DNA of 64,000 bases, taken from positions 30,776 through 94,775 of the forward strand of contig NZ_JAVRHT010000011.1 in NCBI RefSeq assembly GCF_031846415.1, given 5' to 3'. Shown here piece after piece: positions 52,667 through 60,945 of this stretch. Each line of letters starts with the position of its first letter. Positions within the stretch are counted from its first letter, which is position 1. A program made the translations under genes and the position numbers. The notes beneath the pieces were generated by a model that worked only from the letters and a program-made list of their open reading frames with translations, made no database searches and was not told where the DNA came from. The stretch comes from Rubrivirga litoralis (GTDB taxonomy: Bacteria; Bacteroidota; Rhodothermia; Rhodothermales; Rubricoccaceae).

Positions 52667-53221
52667 ATGCAAAGCCTCTGGAGGAGCCTGCTCGGCGGCC
52701 GGACCGAGTCGTCGGAAGACGCCCTGCTCGGGTCGGTCCCCCTGTTCGAGGACCTCTCGGGCCGCGAGATCGACGCCGTCCGCCGCCTGCTCCACCGCCG
52801 CGACTACGTCGCCGGCGAGTCCGTGTTCGTCGAGGGCGAGCCCGGGCTGGGCATGTACATCATCGCGCGCGGCGTGGTCTCGATCCAGTCGGAGCCGACG
52901 GGGCGCGAGCTGGTCGAGCTGGCCGACGGCGACTTTTTCGGCGAGATCGCCCTCCTCAACGAGGTCATCCGCACGGCGACGGCCCGGGCCAAGACCGACT
53001 GCCACCTCCTCAGCCTGTTCCAGCCCGACCTCCTCAGCCTCCTCGACCGCAACCCGCGGCTGGGCGTCAAGGTGCTCCTCGCGCTCTCGCGGCTCGTCGG
53101 GCTCCGGCTCGTCGAGGTGTCGGACGAGGTCGAGGAGCTCACGCGCGAGTGCGACCGGCTCCGCGAGGCCCAGGAGGCCGGGCGGGGCGGGGCGGACGAG
53201 GCGCCGGCCGCCGATGGTTGA
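52667..53221 (+). CDS. Cyclic nucleotide-binding domain protein
   Basis: This 184-residue protein has one CAP-like cNMP-binding domain (about 25-145): VPLFEDLSGREIDAVRRLL, YVAGESVFVEGEPGLGMYII and the phosphate-binding cassette ADGDFFGEIALLNEVIRTAT. In that cassette FGEIAL...RTATA fits cAMP-binding proteins. There is no DNA-binding helix-turn-helix. A short coiled coil (VEVSDEVEELTRECDRLRE) follows. It may be an effector of the cyclase encoded 3 kb upstream (inference). Its 3' end overlaps the permease start by 8 nt. The ATG at 52667 is preferred over an in-frame start 18 nt upstream. Confidence 0.85.
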   Translation: MQSLWRSLLGGRTESSEDALLGSVPLFEDLSGREIDAVRRLLHRRDYVAGESVFVEGEPGLGMYIIARGVVSIQSEPTGRELVELADGDFFGEIALLNEVIRTATARAKTDCHLLSLFQPDLLSLLDRNPRLGVKVLLALSRLVGLRLVEVSDEVEELTRECDRLREAQEAGRGGADEAPAADG

Positions 53222-54293
53222 GCGCCCGCCGCGCCGCGCGCCCGCCCCGCCCCCAGCGGCGCGCGCCGCCCCGCCCAGCCGGCTGAGCACGTGGGCCGCG
53301 CTCGCGGCGCTCGCCGCCCTCGTCCTCGTGCTGTGGGCGGCCCCGGACCTCGCCGGCCTCGTCGTGCTCGGGGCCGTGCTCGCTTACCTGCTCGTCCCGG
53401 TCGTCAACGCGCTCGAGCGGCGGGGCGTGGGGCGGACGGCGGGGTCGGTCCTCGTGCTCGCCGTGATCACGGCCGCGCTCGTGGCCGTCGCCGTGCTGGC
53501 CGTGCCGGTCGTGTTCGCGCAGCTCACGTCGCTCCAGGCTCGGTGGGACAGCGGCGAGCTCCTGGCCCTGGTCCAGGACGTCGAGGCCCGCCTGGCCGCC
53601 CGGCTCTCGGTCGTCGAGGCGTCCGACCTCGGGCTGGTCCGGTCAGTCCAGGCGGCGGTCCACCCCGGGGGCGCGGCGCTCGTGGACTACGTCCCGACGG
53701 TGCTCGAGGCCGTGGGGACGTCGGTCGTGGTCCCGTTCGTGCTGTTCGCGCTCCTCAAGGACGGCCCGGTCCTCCGGCGCCGCGTGCTCCGGATCGTCCC
53801 CAACCGCTACTTCGAGTTCGCCATGACCGTCGCCTTCAAGGCCGACGCGCACCTGGGCGGCTACCTCCGCGGGCAGGCGCTGATCGCCCTCCTCGTCGGC
53901 GTCTCGACGACGATCGGGCTGGGGCTCCTGGGCGTCGACTACTACTTCGTGCTCGGATTCGTGACCGGGCTGGCCAACTTCGTCCCCTACGCCGGGTTCG
54001 TCGTCTCGGCCGGGCTCTCGGTCCTCGTCTCGGTCGTGACGACGGGGGGCATGGGCGGGGTGGTCCCGGTGCTCCTCCTGTTCGCCGTGCTCCAGACGGT
54101 CGAGAACGTGGTGTTCCAGCCGTGGATCACGGGGAAGAACGTGTCGATGCACCCGGCCCTCGTGCTCATCGCCATCCTGGTCGGCGGGCGCGTGGCCGGC
54201 GTGTTCGGCATGGCGCTGGCGGTGCCGGCGGCGGCCGTGCTCAAGGTGTTCTTCGTCGAGACCGCCGTGAGCCTCCGCCGGTACCACCTGTAG
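53214..54293 (+). CDS. AI-2E (PerM/TqsA-like) family permease
   Basis: This 359-residue protein has about eight transmembrane helices and the family pattern: a soluble middle loop (about 100-160), then VPFVLFALLKDGPVLRRRVL, the GLANFVPYAGFVVSAGLSVL segment and ENVVFQPWITGKNVSMHPAL. Members have been linked to quorum-signal export and Na+/H+ exchange, and the substrate is unknown. The ATG at 53214 overlaps the cNMP gene, so translation is probably coupled. The N-terminal ~22 residues are Pro/Ala/Arg-rich. Confidence 0.88.
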   Translation: MVERPPRRAPAPPPAARAAPPSRLSTWAALAALAALVLVLWAAPDLAGLVVLGAVLAYLLVPVVNALERRGVGRTAGSVLVLAVITAALVAVAVLAVPVVFAQLTSLQARWDSGELLALVQDVEARLAARLSVVEASDLGLVRSVQAAVHPGGAALVDYVPTVLEAVGTSVVVPFVLFALLKDGPVLRRRVLRIVPNRYFEFAMTVAFKADAHLGGYLRGQALIALLVGVSTTIGLGLLGVDYYFVLGFVTGLANFVPYAGFVVSAGLSVLVSVVTTGGMGGVVPVLLLFAVLQTVENVVFQPWITGKNVSMHPALVLIAILVGGRVAGVFGMALAVPAAAVLKVFFVETAVSLRRYHL

Positions 54294-54316
54294 CGACCGC
54301 TTTTCCGCCCCGCCCC

Positions 54317-55162
54317 ATGCCCGCCCCGCCCGATCTGGCCCGCCTGACCGTCCGCTTCTGGGGCGTCCGCGGCTCCACGCCGACGCCGCAGGCGGGGTGG
54401 CTCGGCGTCGGCGGCAACACGTCGTGCGTCGAGGTCCGGGCCGCCGACGGGACGCGCGTGGTGCTCGACGCGGGCACGGGCGCGCGCGGGCTGGGCTACG
54501 CGCTCGCGGCCGAGGCCGCCGGCGGGCCAGGCAAAACCCACGTGCTCCTCTCGCACTTCCACTGGGACCACCTCCAGGGCCTCCCGTTTTTCGCCCCGCT
54601 CTACATCCCGGGCCAGACGGTCCGGTTCTACGCGGCGACCGGAGCCGACCGGCTCCGCGGCCTCCTCCGCGCGCAGATGTCGCCGCCGTACTTCCCAGTC
54701 CCCTTCCCCGAACTCGCTGCGGCGATCGAGACCGTCGAGGTCGAGCCCGGCGTCCCGTTCCAGGTCGGGTCGATCACAGTCCGTCCGTTCCCGCTCTTCC
54801 ACCCCCAGGGCTGCCACGGCTACCGCGTCGAGGCGGGCGGGGCGGCCGTCGTCTACGCGACCGACTATGAGCATGGGTCGCCGTCCCACGACGAGGGCCT
54901 CCGTGAGGTGGCGCGCGGCGCGGACGTCCTGATCTCGGACGCCCAGTACACGGCCGACGAGTACGCGCTCCGCGAGGGCTGGGGCCACACGACGTGGAGG
55001 CACGCGGCAGCGCTCGCGGCGGACGCCGGTGTCCGCCGCCTCTTCTTGTTCCACCACGACCCGGCCCACGACGACGCCGCGCTCGCGCGCATCTGCGAGC
55101 AGGCCCGCGAGCGGTTCCCGGCGACGGACCTGGCGACGGAGGGGCTGGTGGTGCGGGTGTGA
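54317..55162 (+). CDS. Metallo-beta-lactamase fold hydrolase (PhnP/COG1235-like)
   Basis: This 281-residue protein starts with the typical VRFWGVRGSTPTP and GGNTSCVEVRAADGTRVVLD and has the zinc motif SHFHWDHLQGLPFF (HxHxDH, about 80-93). Further ligands are in ATDYEHG (Asp) and LFLFHHDPAHDD (His). The family includes phosphodiesterases acting on cyclic phosphates. Given the cyclase and cNMP-binding genes just upstream, cyclic-nucleotide breakdown is a testable idea, though not shown by sequence alone. The ATG at 54317 is 23 nt after the permease stop. Confidence 0.87.
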   Translation: MPAPPDLARLTVRFWGVRGSTPTPQAGWLGVGGNTSCVEVRAADGTRVVLDAGTGARGLGYALAAEAAGGPGKTHVLLSHFHWDHLQGLPFFAPLYIPGQTVRFYAATGADRLRGLLRAQMSPPYFPVPFPELAAAIETVEVEPGVPFQVGSITVRPFPLFHPQGCHGYRVEAGGAAVVYATDYEHGSPSHDEGLREVARGADVLISDAQYTADEYALREGWGHTTWRHAAALAADAGVRRLFLFHHDPAHDDAALARICEQARERFPATDLATEGLVVRV

Positions 55163-55165
55163 GGG

Positions 55166-55232
55166 GTGGAAAGTGGAAAGTGGAAAGTGGAAAGTGGAAA
55201 GTGGAAAGTGGAAAGTGGAAAGTGGAAAGTGG
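55166..55232 (+). repeat. Heptamer array GTGGAAA, nine units
   Basis: Nine perfect GTGGAAA units plus GTGG form a 67-nt array that begins 3 nt after the stop of the MBL hydrolase. It is purine-rich on the sense strand. A GC motif follows 10 nt later. From 55233 to 55460 there is no gene, only GC motifs and a short inverted pair (CCCCTCCTG, AACAGGAGGGG near 55350). Confidence 0.92.
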
Positions 55233-55466
55233 CGCGCGCGGGCGGGGTGGCGCCGTTTTGTTCCGCCCCGCCCCGCAGGGCCGGCGAGCGGCGAGCAGCG
55301 GGCGGGGCGGCCCTGCCAGCGTGGAGGTGGACCCGAGGCGACGGGTAGTCCCCCTCCTGAACAGGAGGGGCTAGGGGCGGTTGTCGGGTGGGCGGGGCGG
55401 TCTGGCCCAGCGCCGCCCCGCCCATTGCCGCCCCGCCCCATCCGTGACGTGTCGCCGGGCAAATGC

Positions 55467-55490
55467 GGACACCACGGGTGATGTCCCTAC
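55467..55490 (+). repeat. Palindrome of the GGACAC / CCCTACGG family
   Basis: GGACA-C-CAC, GG, GTG-A-TGTCC pair with one mismatch and are followed by CTACGG. The right end matches those of the copies at 22168 and 55536. Confidence 0.5.
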
Positions 55491-55535
55491 GGATCCGGGC
55501 CGTCGTGCCCGCCCCGCCCATCGTGCCCTGCCCAC

Positions 55536-55560
55536 GGGCGACCGCCGGTCGCCCCTACGG
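55536..55560 (+). repeat. Palindrome GGGCGACCG / CGGTCGCCC followed by CTACGG
   Basis: Nine-bp arms meet almost without a loop, and the right end again reads CCCTACGG. It is the third member of the family in this window. Confidence 0.6.
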
Positions 55561-55616
55561 CTCCGCCCCGCCCGCGGTGTGGGGCGGGGTGGTGCATCTT
55601 GCGCCCGCTGCCCGCC

Positions 55617-56045
55617 ATGCGCCTCCTGTCCTACCTCCTCGGTCTGGCCGCCCTCGCCGGCTGCGCGGGACCACCCCGCCCTCGCCGGCTGCGCGGGACC
55701 ACCCCGCCCGCGCCGGGACCGCTCGGGGCGGTGTGGGTGCCTGTCTACTCGCTCGACGCGCGGCCGCCGCCGCGAGTCCGCCTGGTCGCCGGCGTTTCTC
55801 GCGTCGGAGGCGACGCGCCTGGGCCTCGCCTAGCCGCGGGAGCCGCCCCGCCCCCGGCGCGAGCGGGGTGGGGACGAGGCGGCCACCCCGCCCCAGCGCT
55901 ACGGCGTGTGGCGCGGGCGGGGCGGTTAGGCTCCTACACGCCTACGCGCCTGCTTCACCCTGCCCCGTCGCCCGCCACGGCTGCCCCGACGCTCGCGCGT
56001 GCCCCGTCGCCCCCGACCGTGAGGACGCGCTGGCGCGGGAGGTAG
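55617..56045 (+). CDS. Possible small lipoprotein, perhaps a decayed gene
   Basis: This frame of 142 residues starts with a good lipoprotein signal (MRLLSYLLGLAALAGCAGP). The rest is Pro/Arg/Gly-rich with no recognised motif, and its end overlaps the mscS-like gene on the other strand by about 90 nt. A perfect 28-bp tandem duplication lies just after the lipobox and shifts the frame. The present protein is thus either a recent frameshift product or a remnant. GCATCTTG, 15 nt upstream, could be a promoter box. Confidence 0.25.
   Translation: MRLLSYLLGLAALAGCAGPPRPRRLRGTTPPAPGPLGAVWVPVYSLDARPPPRVRLVAGVSRVGGDAPGPRLAAGAAPPPARAGWGRGGHPAPALRRVARAGRLGSYTPTRLLHPAPSPATAAPTLARAPSPPTVRTRWRGR
55650..55705 (+). 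repeat. Perfect 28-bp tandem duplication
   Basis: Two identical 28-nt units (each starting GCCCTCGCCGG and ending GGACCACCCC) lie head to tail within the possible lipoprotein gene. The length is not a multiple of three, so the duplication changes the downstream frame. Confidence 0.9.
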
Positions 56046-57736
56046 GCCCCGTCGTCGAGGTCGCGGAGGAAGGCCACGAGCTCCTCGCGGAGCGCGCAGT
56101 GGAGGTCCCACGCCGTCGACGGGTCCTTCGCGCTGCACGTGGCCCGGATCTCGACCGTCTCGTCGGTCATGCCCGTGACCAAGACCGCCGGCTCGTTCTC
56201 GCCGTCCCAGTCGTCCGACGCCCGGAGCAGCTCGTCGAACTTGTCGCGGACGCGGCCCACGTCGATTGTGTAGTCGGCGTAGAGGTAGATGGGCTTGACG
56301 AGGTGGGCGTTGCGGATCGTCCAGTTCTCGAACGGGTGCGTGATGAGGTGGCGGATGGGGACCACCAGCCGGCGCTGGTCCCACGTCTGGATGAGGACGT
56401 AGGTGTAGGTCACGTCCTCGACGTAGCCCCAGTCGCCGTCGTAGACCACGCTGTCGCCGATGCGGACCGGCTTGGCGAGCGCGATCTGGACGCTGGCGAC
56501 GATGTTGCCCAACACCGGCTGCGCCGCGATGCCGAGCACGACCGTCGCCACGCCGGCCGAGGCCACGAGCGAGAATCCGAGGGCCTGGAGCGACTCGAAC
56601 TGGCTGAGCACGATCCCCAGCGCGAACGTCACGAGCACGAACAGGAGCACCCGGCGCCCGACCGAGAGGTAGGTCAGCCACCGCTGCTCGTCGGTCTTCT
56701 CGTCGCCCGAGAGCTCGGAGATGTCGTCGACGCCCTGGCGCCCGGCCACGTACTCGGAGAGCGCGCCGATGGCCCGCATGGCCAGCCACACGAACGCGAC
56801 GACGGCGGCCACGAGCAGCGCCGTCGTGACGACGGCCGGGAGCGAGAGCACGGCCGTGGCGAGCAGGTAGAGCGCGAGCAGCCCCCCGAACACAGCGACG
56901 GGCGTGGCGACGCGCTCCGCGATCTCGCGCGCCCAGTCCGCGTCGGACCCCTCCAGCCGGCGCTTCACGAACCGGCGGACGGCCCACGCCAGGAGCGCCA
57001 CGAGCATGGCCCCGAGCGCGAGCCCCAGCCACGCCCACAGCGGCGTCTGCCCCAGCACCTGCGTCCGCGCCCACGCCGGCACCGCGCGGTCGACCGGGCC
57101 GGGGCCGTACCGCCGGAACAGGGCCGGCACGTTCTCGACCGTCTGCGCCGAGACCACCCAGACCGGCGCCGCCCCGCCCGCGCGAACCCGCTGGAGGCGG
57201 AGGGCCACGTCGCGGCCGTCGAGGTCGAGCGTGCCCAGGCGGAGGCTCCGGCGCGGCTGCCCGAGCAGGGCGTCGTTCGACCCCGTCGACTCGGTGCTCG
57301 CCCCGTCTGGCCGGTCCGGCAGCCCCTCCCAGTCGAACCCGAGCTGGGTGTCGAGCACGTAGAACAGGTGCTCGGCCAGGAGCGGGGCGGCCTCAGCCTG
57401 CTCGTCGGCCGGGATCAGGTTGAGGTTGAGGGCCTGCGCCGCCTCGCCGAACCGCTCGGCCCGCCCCGCCCGCACAAAGTGCTCGAGCGCGGCCTGAGGC
57501 GTCTGGAGGTTGGCCGGCTCGTCGGGCGCGTCGAGGCCGGCGTTGAGCGCGTCGAGCTGGTAGTACGCCTCGGCGTAGTCTCCCAAGGCGCCCGACGCCG
57601 TCGAGAGCCGCGACGTGAGGGCCTGGGCCGAGACCGAGTCCGGCGCCGTCGCCGCCGAGTCGGCCGCCGGGACCGGCGCGTCCTGGGCCGAGGCCCCCAA
57701 CGCGAGGACGAGCAGGAGCGGGAGGAGAGGGCGCAT
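55955..57736 (-). CDS. MscS-family mechanosensitive channel with N-terminal exported domain
   Basis: This 593-residue protein has a signal peptide (MRPLLPLLLVLALGASAQ), a periplasmic helical region (about 30-235) and about five transmembrane helices (about 245-400). The MscS pore and beta domain follow: SLVASAGVATVVLGIAAQPV, GNIVASVQIALAKPVRIGDS, then GDWGYVEDVTYTYVLIQTWD and PFENWT. It should open under membrane tension and release solutes in osmotic downshock. The ATG at 57736 starts the signal peptide. It is larger than MscS of E. coli, like MscM-type channels. Confidence 0.9.
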   Translation of the reverse strand: MRPLLPLLLVLALGASAQDAPVPAADSAATAPDSVSAQALTSRLSTASGALGDYAEAYYQLDALNAGLDAPDEPANLQTPQAALEHFVRAGRAERFGEAAQALNLNLIPADEQAEAAPLLAEHLFYVLDTQLGFDWEGLPDRPDGASTESTGSNDALLGQPRRSLRLGTLDLDGRDVALRLQRVRAGGAAPVWVVSAQTVENVPALFRRYGPGPVDRAVPAWARTQVLGQTPLWAWLGLALGAMLVALLAWAVRRFVKRRLEGSDADWAREIAERVATPVAVFGGLLALYLLATAVLSLPAVVTTALLVAAVVAFVWLAMRAIGALSEYVAGRQGVDDISELSGDEKTDEQRWLTYLSVGRRVLLFVLVTFALGIVLSQFESLQALGFSLVASAGVATVVLGIAAQPVLGNIVASVQIALAKPVRIGDSVVYDGDWGYVEDVTYTYVLIQTWDQRRLVVPIRHLITHPFENWTIRNAHLVKPIYLYADYTIDVGRVRDKFDELLRASDDWDGENEPAVLVTGMTDETVEIRATCSAKDPSTAWDLHCALREELVAFLRDLDDGAYLPRQRVLTVGGDGARASVGAAVAGDGAG

Positions 57737-57977
57737 GGGGCGGGCGGGGTGGGGGGGCACCGGCACCAGGGTACGGGAGGGCCGACGGGCGCGTGCAAAG
57801 GGCGGGCCTGTTTGCCGCCCCGCCCCAAGAGGTTCGGAGTCGTTTGGTTCAGGGTGGGCAGCGGCTGGGCGGGGCGGCGAGCACCTCCCGGACCACCGCC
57901 CCGCCCCGGCCTTCGCGGGCGGGGCGGGTCCTCGCCGGCGGGCAACCCCGAACCCCGGCCTCCGCCCCGCCCGGCCG

Positions 57978-57985
57978 TAGCTTCC
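57978..57985 (+). promoter_or_regulatory. Candidate -7 box TAGCTTCC for the deoxynucleoside kinase gene
   Basis: TAGCTTCC fits TAnnTT and lies 20 nt before the ATG at 58006, leaving a leader of about 13 nt. Confidence 0.4.
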
Positions 57986-58005
57986 CGCGCCCCCGGACCC
58001 CCGCG

Positions 58006-58677
58006 ATGCAGACCGACCTCGCCCCGCCCCCCGACGACCGCGCCACGCGCAAGCTCTACGTCGCCGTCGCCGGCAACATCGGCGCCGGCAAGAGCACGCT
58101 CACGCAGATCCTGGCCGACGCCTTCGGGTGGCGCCCGTTCTTCGAGTCCGTCGACAACAACCCGTACCTCGCCGACTTCTACGAGGACATGCGCCGGTGG
58201 AGCTTCAACCTCCAGGTGTTCTTCCTCTCCAGCCGGTTCACGCACCAGAAGGAAATGGAGGCCGAGGCCGGCTCGGTCGTCCAGGACCGCTCGATCTACG
58301 AGGACGTCGAGATCTTCGCCCGCAACCTGGGCGACATGGGGCTCATGGACGAGCGGGACTACGAGAACTACGCCGACCTGTTCTCGATCATGACGGCCTA
58401 CCTCCGCCCGCCGGACCTCCTCGTCTACCTCCGCGCGAGCGTGCCCACCCTCGTCAGCCACATCCAGAGCCGCGGGCGCGCCTTCGAGTCGTCGATCCGG
58501 CTGGACTACCTCGAGCGGCTCAACGAGCTCTACGAGGACTGGATCGACCGCTACCCGCACCCCAAGATGGTCGTCGAGACCGACGACCTCGACTTCGTCA
58601 ACGAGGACGCCGACCGCTACGAGATCCTGAGCCGGATCGAGAGCCGTCTGTTCGGCCTCTTCCCCGTCGGGACGTAG
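58006..58677 (+). CDS. Deoxynucleoside kinase
   Basis: This 223-residue protein phosphorylates deoxynucleosides for dNTP salvage. It has the P-loop VAVAGNIGAGKSTLTQILAD (about 19-38), the substrate segment FFESVDNNPYLADFYEDM, the DRS motif VVQDRSIYEDVEIFARN (about 91-107) and the LID arginines SRGRAFESSI. The length fits bacterial dGK/dAK-type enzymes. The base specificity is not clear. It starts with ATG, and the first 15 residues are variable. Confidence 0.92.
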   Translation: MQTDLAPPPDDRATRKLYVAVAGNIGAGKSTLTQILADAFGWRPFFESVDNNPYLADFYEDMRRWSFNLQVFFLSSRFTHQKEMEAEAGSVVQDRSIYEDVEIFARNLGDMGLMDERDYENYADLFSIMTAYLRPPDLLVYLRASVPTLVSHIQSRGRAFESSIRLDYLERLNELYEDWIDRYPHPKMVVETDDLDFVNEDADRYEILSRIESRLFGLFPVGT

Positions 58678-58725
58678 GGCGCGGGTCCGATGCGCGTGAG
58701 CCCCCGCCCCGCCCGCTACGAGGTG

Positions 58726-58759
58726 CCCTCTCCCGTGGGGAGAGGGACCGGGTGAGGGG
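58726..58759 (+). repeat. REP-like hairpin CCCTCTCCC / GGGAGAGGG with a GGGTGAGGGG tail
   Basis: A 9-bp stem with a 3-nt loop is followed by ACCGGGTGAGGGG. Sequences of this form recur in many unrelated bacterial genomes (general knowledge, not checked). Here its tail supplies the GTG start codon of the next gene. Confidence 0.55.
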
Positions 58760-60839
58760 TCTTCGAGACGCCCCCGCCCCGCCTCGGCGAGCCGCGGGCG
58801 GGGCGGGGCGGGGCGCGCTCCTGCTCGCCGCGCTGTTCGCGTTCGCCCTTCCCGCCCGCGCGCAGACGCCCGACTCGACGGCCGCCCCGCCCGCGGCGCC
58901 GCCGCCCGTGACCGAGCCGGCGCCCGAGGCGACGCCGGCCGACTCGGTCGAGGTGGGCGGGGCGGCCGTGCTGCCGCGCCCGTCCGTGGCCCCGTTCGGG
59001 CCGGCGCCGGGGCGGCCGGTCACGCCGGTCCCCGCGCTCACGGCCGCGCTCGCCGTCGAGACGCTGCTGGCCGACCGGCCCGGGGCGTTCGCCTACGCCG
59101 CGAGCGCACCGGGCCGCGTGGGCGGCGTCGCCTTCGACGGGCTCGGCCTGGACCTCCCCGCCCTCGCCCTCGACGGCCGCCCTTACACCGACCCGTTTAC
59201 GGGCGCGCCGCGCTACGACCTGCTCCCGGCCGCCGCCGTCGGCCCGCTCCGTCTCGTCGGCGCCGCGTTTGGGCGGCCGGGCGGGGTGGCCGCGGCCGTC
59301 CGCCCGTTCCGGCTGGGCGTGCCCGTTACCGAGATCCGGTACGGGGCGGGCGGGGAGGGCGTCCAGCAGGTGAGCGGGACGCACGCGCAGACGCGGCGGC
59401 CGCCGGCGTTCCTCCGCGGCGGCAGCGACGACGCCCGCCTGACCGGCACGCTCCACGTCGCCAACCGGCGCTCGAACGGCGTCGCGGCCGGCGGCACCCT
59501 CCGCCACCTCGACGTGCTCGGCCGGCTCCTCCTCACGCGGCCTGGCTTGGCCGCCGAACTCGGCGTGGTCCACGCGGACCGGACGGTGGGCGCGCGGCTG
59601 GGCGTGGTCGCGGCGGCGGGTCGGGATCCGTTCGACGGCCTGTTCCTCGAGACGGCCGCCGTCCCCGACGCCGCCGCCACGCGGCGGACGCTCCGCACCG
59701 AGGTGTGGGCGCGGGCGCGGCTCCCTATCCTCGCCGCCACCCCGCTCGACGTGGGCGGGGCGGTCGCGTTCCAGCGCCTCGTGGTGGGGGAGGGGCAAGC
59801 CGACACGCTCCGCCTCTGGGGCCGCCGCCTGACGGCCTTTGCCGAGCAAGCGGGCCGCGCCGGCGCGCACCACCTGAGCCTGCGGCTCGACGTCGTGGCC
59901 GAGGGCGCGGCCCGGAGCCGCCTCGTCGCCCTGGGGCTCCGCGTGGAGCGCGACCGCGACGACGCGCGGCTCGACCTGCACCTCGCCCTCCGCGACTCGG
60001 TCCGCCTGGGGCCGCTCGCGCTCGCGGCCGAGGGCGGGGCGAGCCGGCTGGGCGGCGCGCTCGTGCCGACGGCCGCCCTCCGCGCCGAAGCCGGGCCGCT
60101 CTACGCCGACGTCCGCTACGGCGGACGCGCGCGGGCGCGCGTCGACGCGGGCGGGCTGGCGGGCCGGTTCGAGCCGTCGCCCGGCGACGGCGAGCGGGCG
60201 CTCGCGGCCGAGGCCGGGCTCGCCCTCCGCGGCGGCCCGTGGCGCCTCGCTCTCCGCGCCTACGGCGCTCGGCGGACGGGCGTCCGCGAGCTGGTCGCCA
60301 CCGACAGCGCGGCCTTTGCCTTCGCGTCGGTCCCCGGCGCGCTCCGCGAGGGCGGGGTGGGCGTCTCGGCGGGGTGGCGCGAGGCGGCGCGGCGCGGGTT
60401 CTACGTCCGCGGCGAGGGCACGGCGCGGGCGCTCGCGGGCGCCGAAGACGGCCTCCCCGCCCGGCTCGACGCGGCGCTGCCGCGGGTGTGGGGCGCCCTC
60501 CGCATCGGCGTCCGCGCTGAGGGCGTCGGCGACGGCGTGCTCGACCTGGATTTGGCGGCCGTCGGCCGCGCGTGGTCGGCGTTCACGGGCCGCCGGATCG
60601 AGCCGGCGACGGGCCTCCTCGCCCTCCCCGCCCCCGCCGGACCGTTCGCCGTCGCTCTCCCCGCCCAGGCGACGCTGGGGCTGGAGGCGACGGCCACGTT
60701 CAGCGAGCGGGCCTCGATCTTCCTCCGCTACGACAACGCGCTCGCCGAGCGCGTCACGACGGGCGCGGCTGTCCTCCAGGGCGAGCCGCTGGCCCCGCAC
60801 GTCTTCCGCTTCGGCGTGTTCTGGGCGCTGCTGGACTGA
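58752..60839 (+). CDS. Outer-membrane beta-barrel protein with TonB-plug-like N-terminus
   Basis: This 695-residue protein has a Pro/Ala-rich start and a signal-like helix (ALLLAALFAFALPARAQ, about 22-38). A plug-like region follows (about 95-190; LDLPALALDGRPYTDPF, AAAVGPLRLVGAAFGRPGGV), then many amphipathic beta strands that end in FRFGVFWALLD. It looks like a TonB-dependent receptor or porin of Rhodothermota, but I cannot see a TonB box and the plug is degenerate. No other in-frame ATG, GTG or TTG lies between 58677 and the signal, so GTG at 58752 is chosen. The ligand is unknown. Confidence 0.7.
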   Translation: MRGLRDAPAPPRRAAGGAGRGALLLAALFAFALPARAQTPDSTAAPPAAPPPVTEPAPEATPADSVEVGGAAVLPRPSVAPFGPAPGRPVTPVPALTAALAVETLLADRPGAFAYAASAPGRVGGVAFDGLGLDLPALALDGRPYTDPFTGAPRYDLLPAAAVGPLRLVGAAFGRPGGVAAAVRPFRLGVPVTEIRYGAGGEGVQQVSGTHAQTRRPPAFLRGGSDDARLTGTLHVANRRSNGVAAGGTLRHLDVLGRLLLTRPGLAAELGVVHADRTVGARLGVVAAAGRDPFDGLFLETAAVPDAAATRRTLRTEVWARARLPILAATPLDVGGAVAFQRLVVGEGQADTLRLWGRRLTAFAEQAGRAGAHHLSLRLDVVAEGAARSRLVALGLRVERDRDDARLDLHLALRDSVRLGPLALAAEGGASRLGGALVPTAALRAEAGPLYADVRYGGRARARVDAGGLAGRFEPSPGDGERALAAEAGLALRGGPWRLALRAYGARRTGVRELVATDSAAFAFASVPGALREGGVGVSAGWREAARRGFYVRGEGTARALAGAEDGLPARLDAALPRVWGALRIGVRAEGVGDGVLDLDLAAVGRAWSAFTGRRIEPATGLLALPAPAGPFAVALPAQATLGLEATATFSERASIFLRYDNALAERVTTGAAVLQGEPLAPHVFRFGVFWALLD

Positions 60840-60871
60840 GGGCCTCGCTCCTCTCGCGGGACGGGGGAGGA

Positions 60872-60886
60872 GGGACTGGGGACTGG
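60872..60886 (+). repeat. Two inverted copies of the CCCAGTC heptamer
   Basis: GGGACTGGGGACTGG lies 32 nt after the stop of the outer-membrane gene and is the inverse of the array at 61130-61192. The spacer between them (60887-61129) holds no gene, only GC motifs and one palindrome. It includes a 12-14-bp hairpin, CCACCACCCCGCCC against GGGCGGGGCGGTGG, near 61013-61048. Confidence 0.6.
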
Positions 60887-60945
60887 AGGGCGTGTGCGGG
60901 CGGGGCGGACCACTCGCCACCCCGCCCAGCGTCAGGCGGCCGTAG

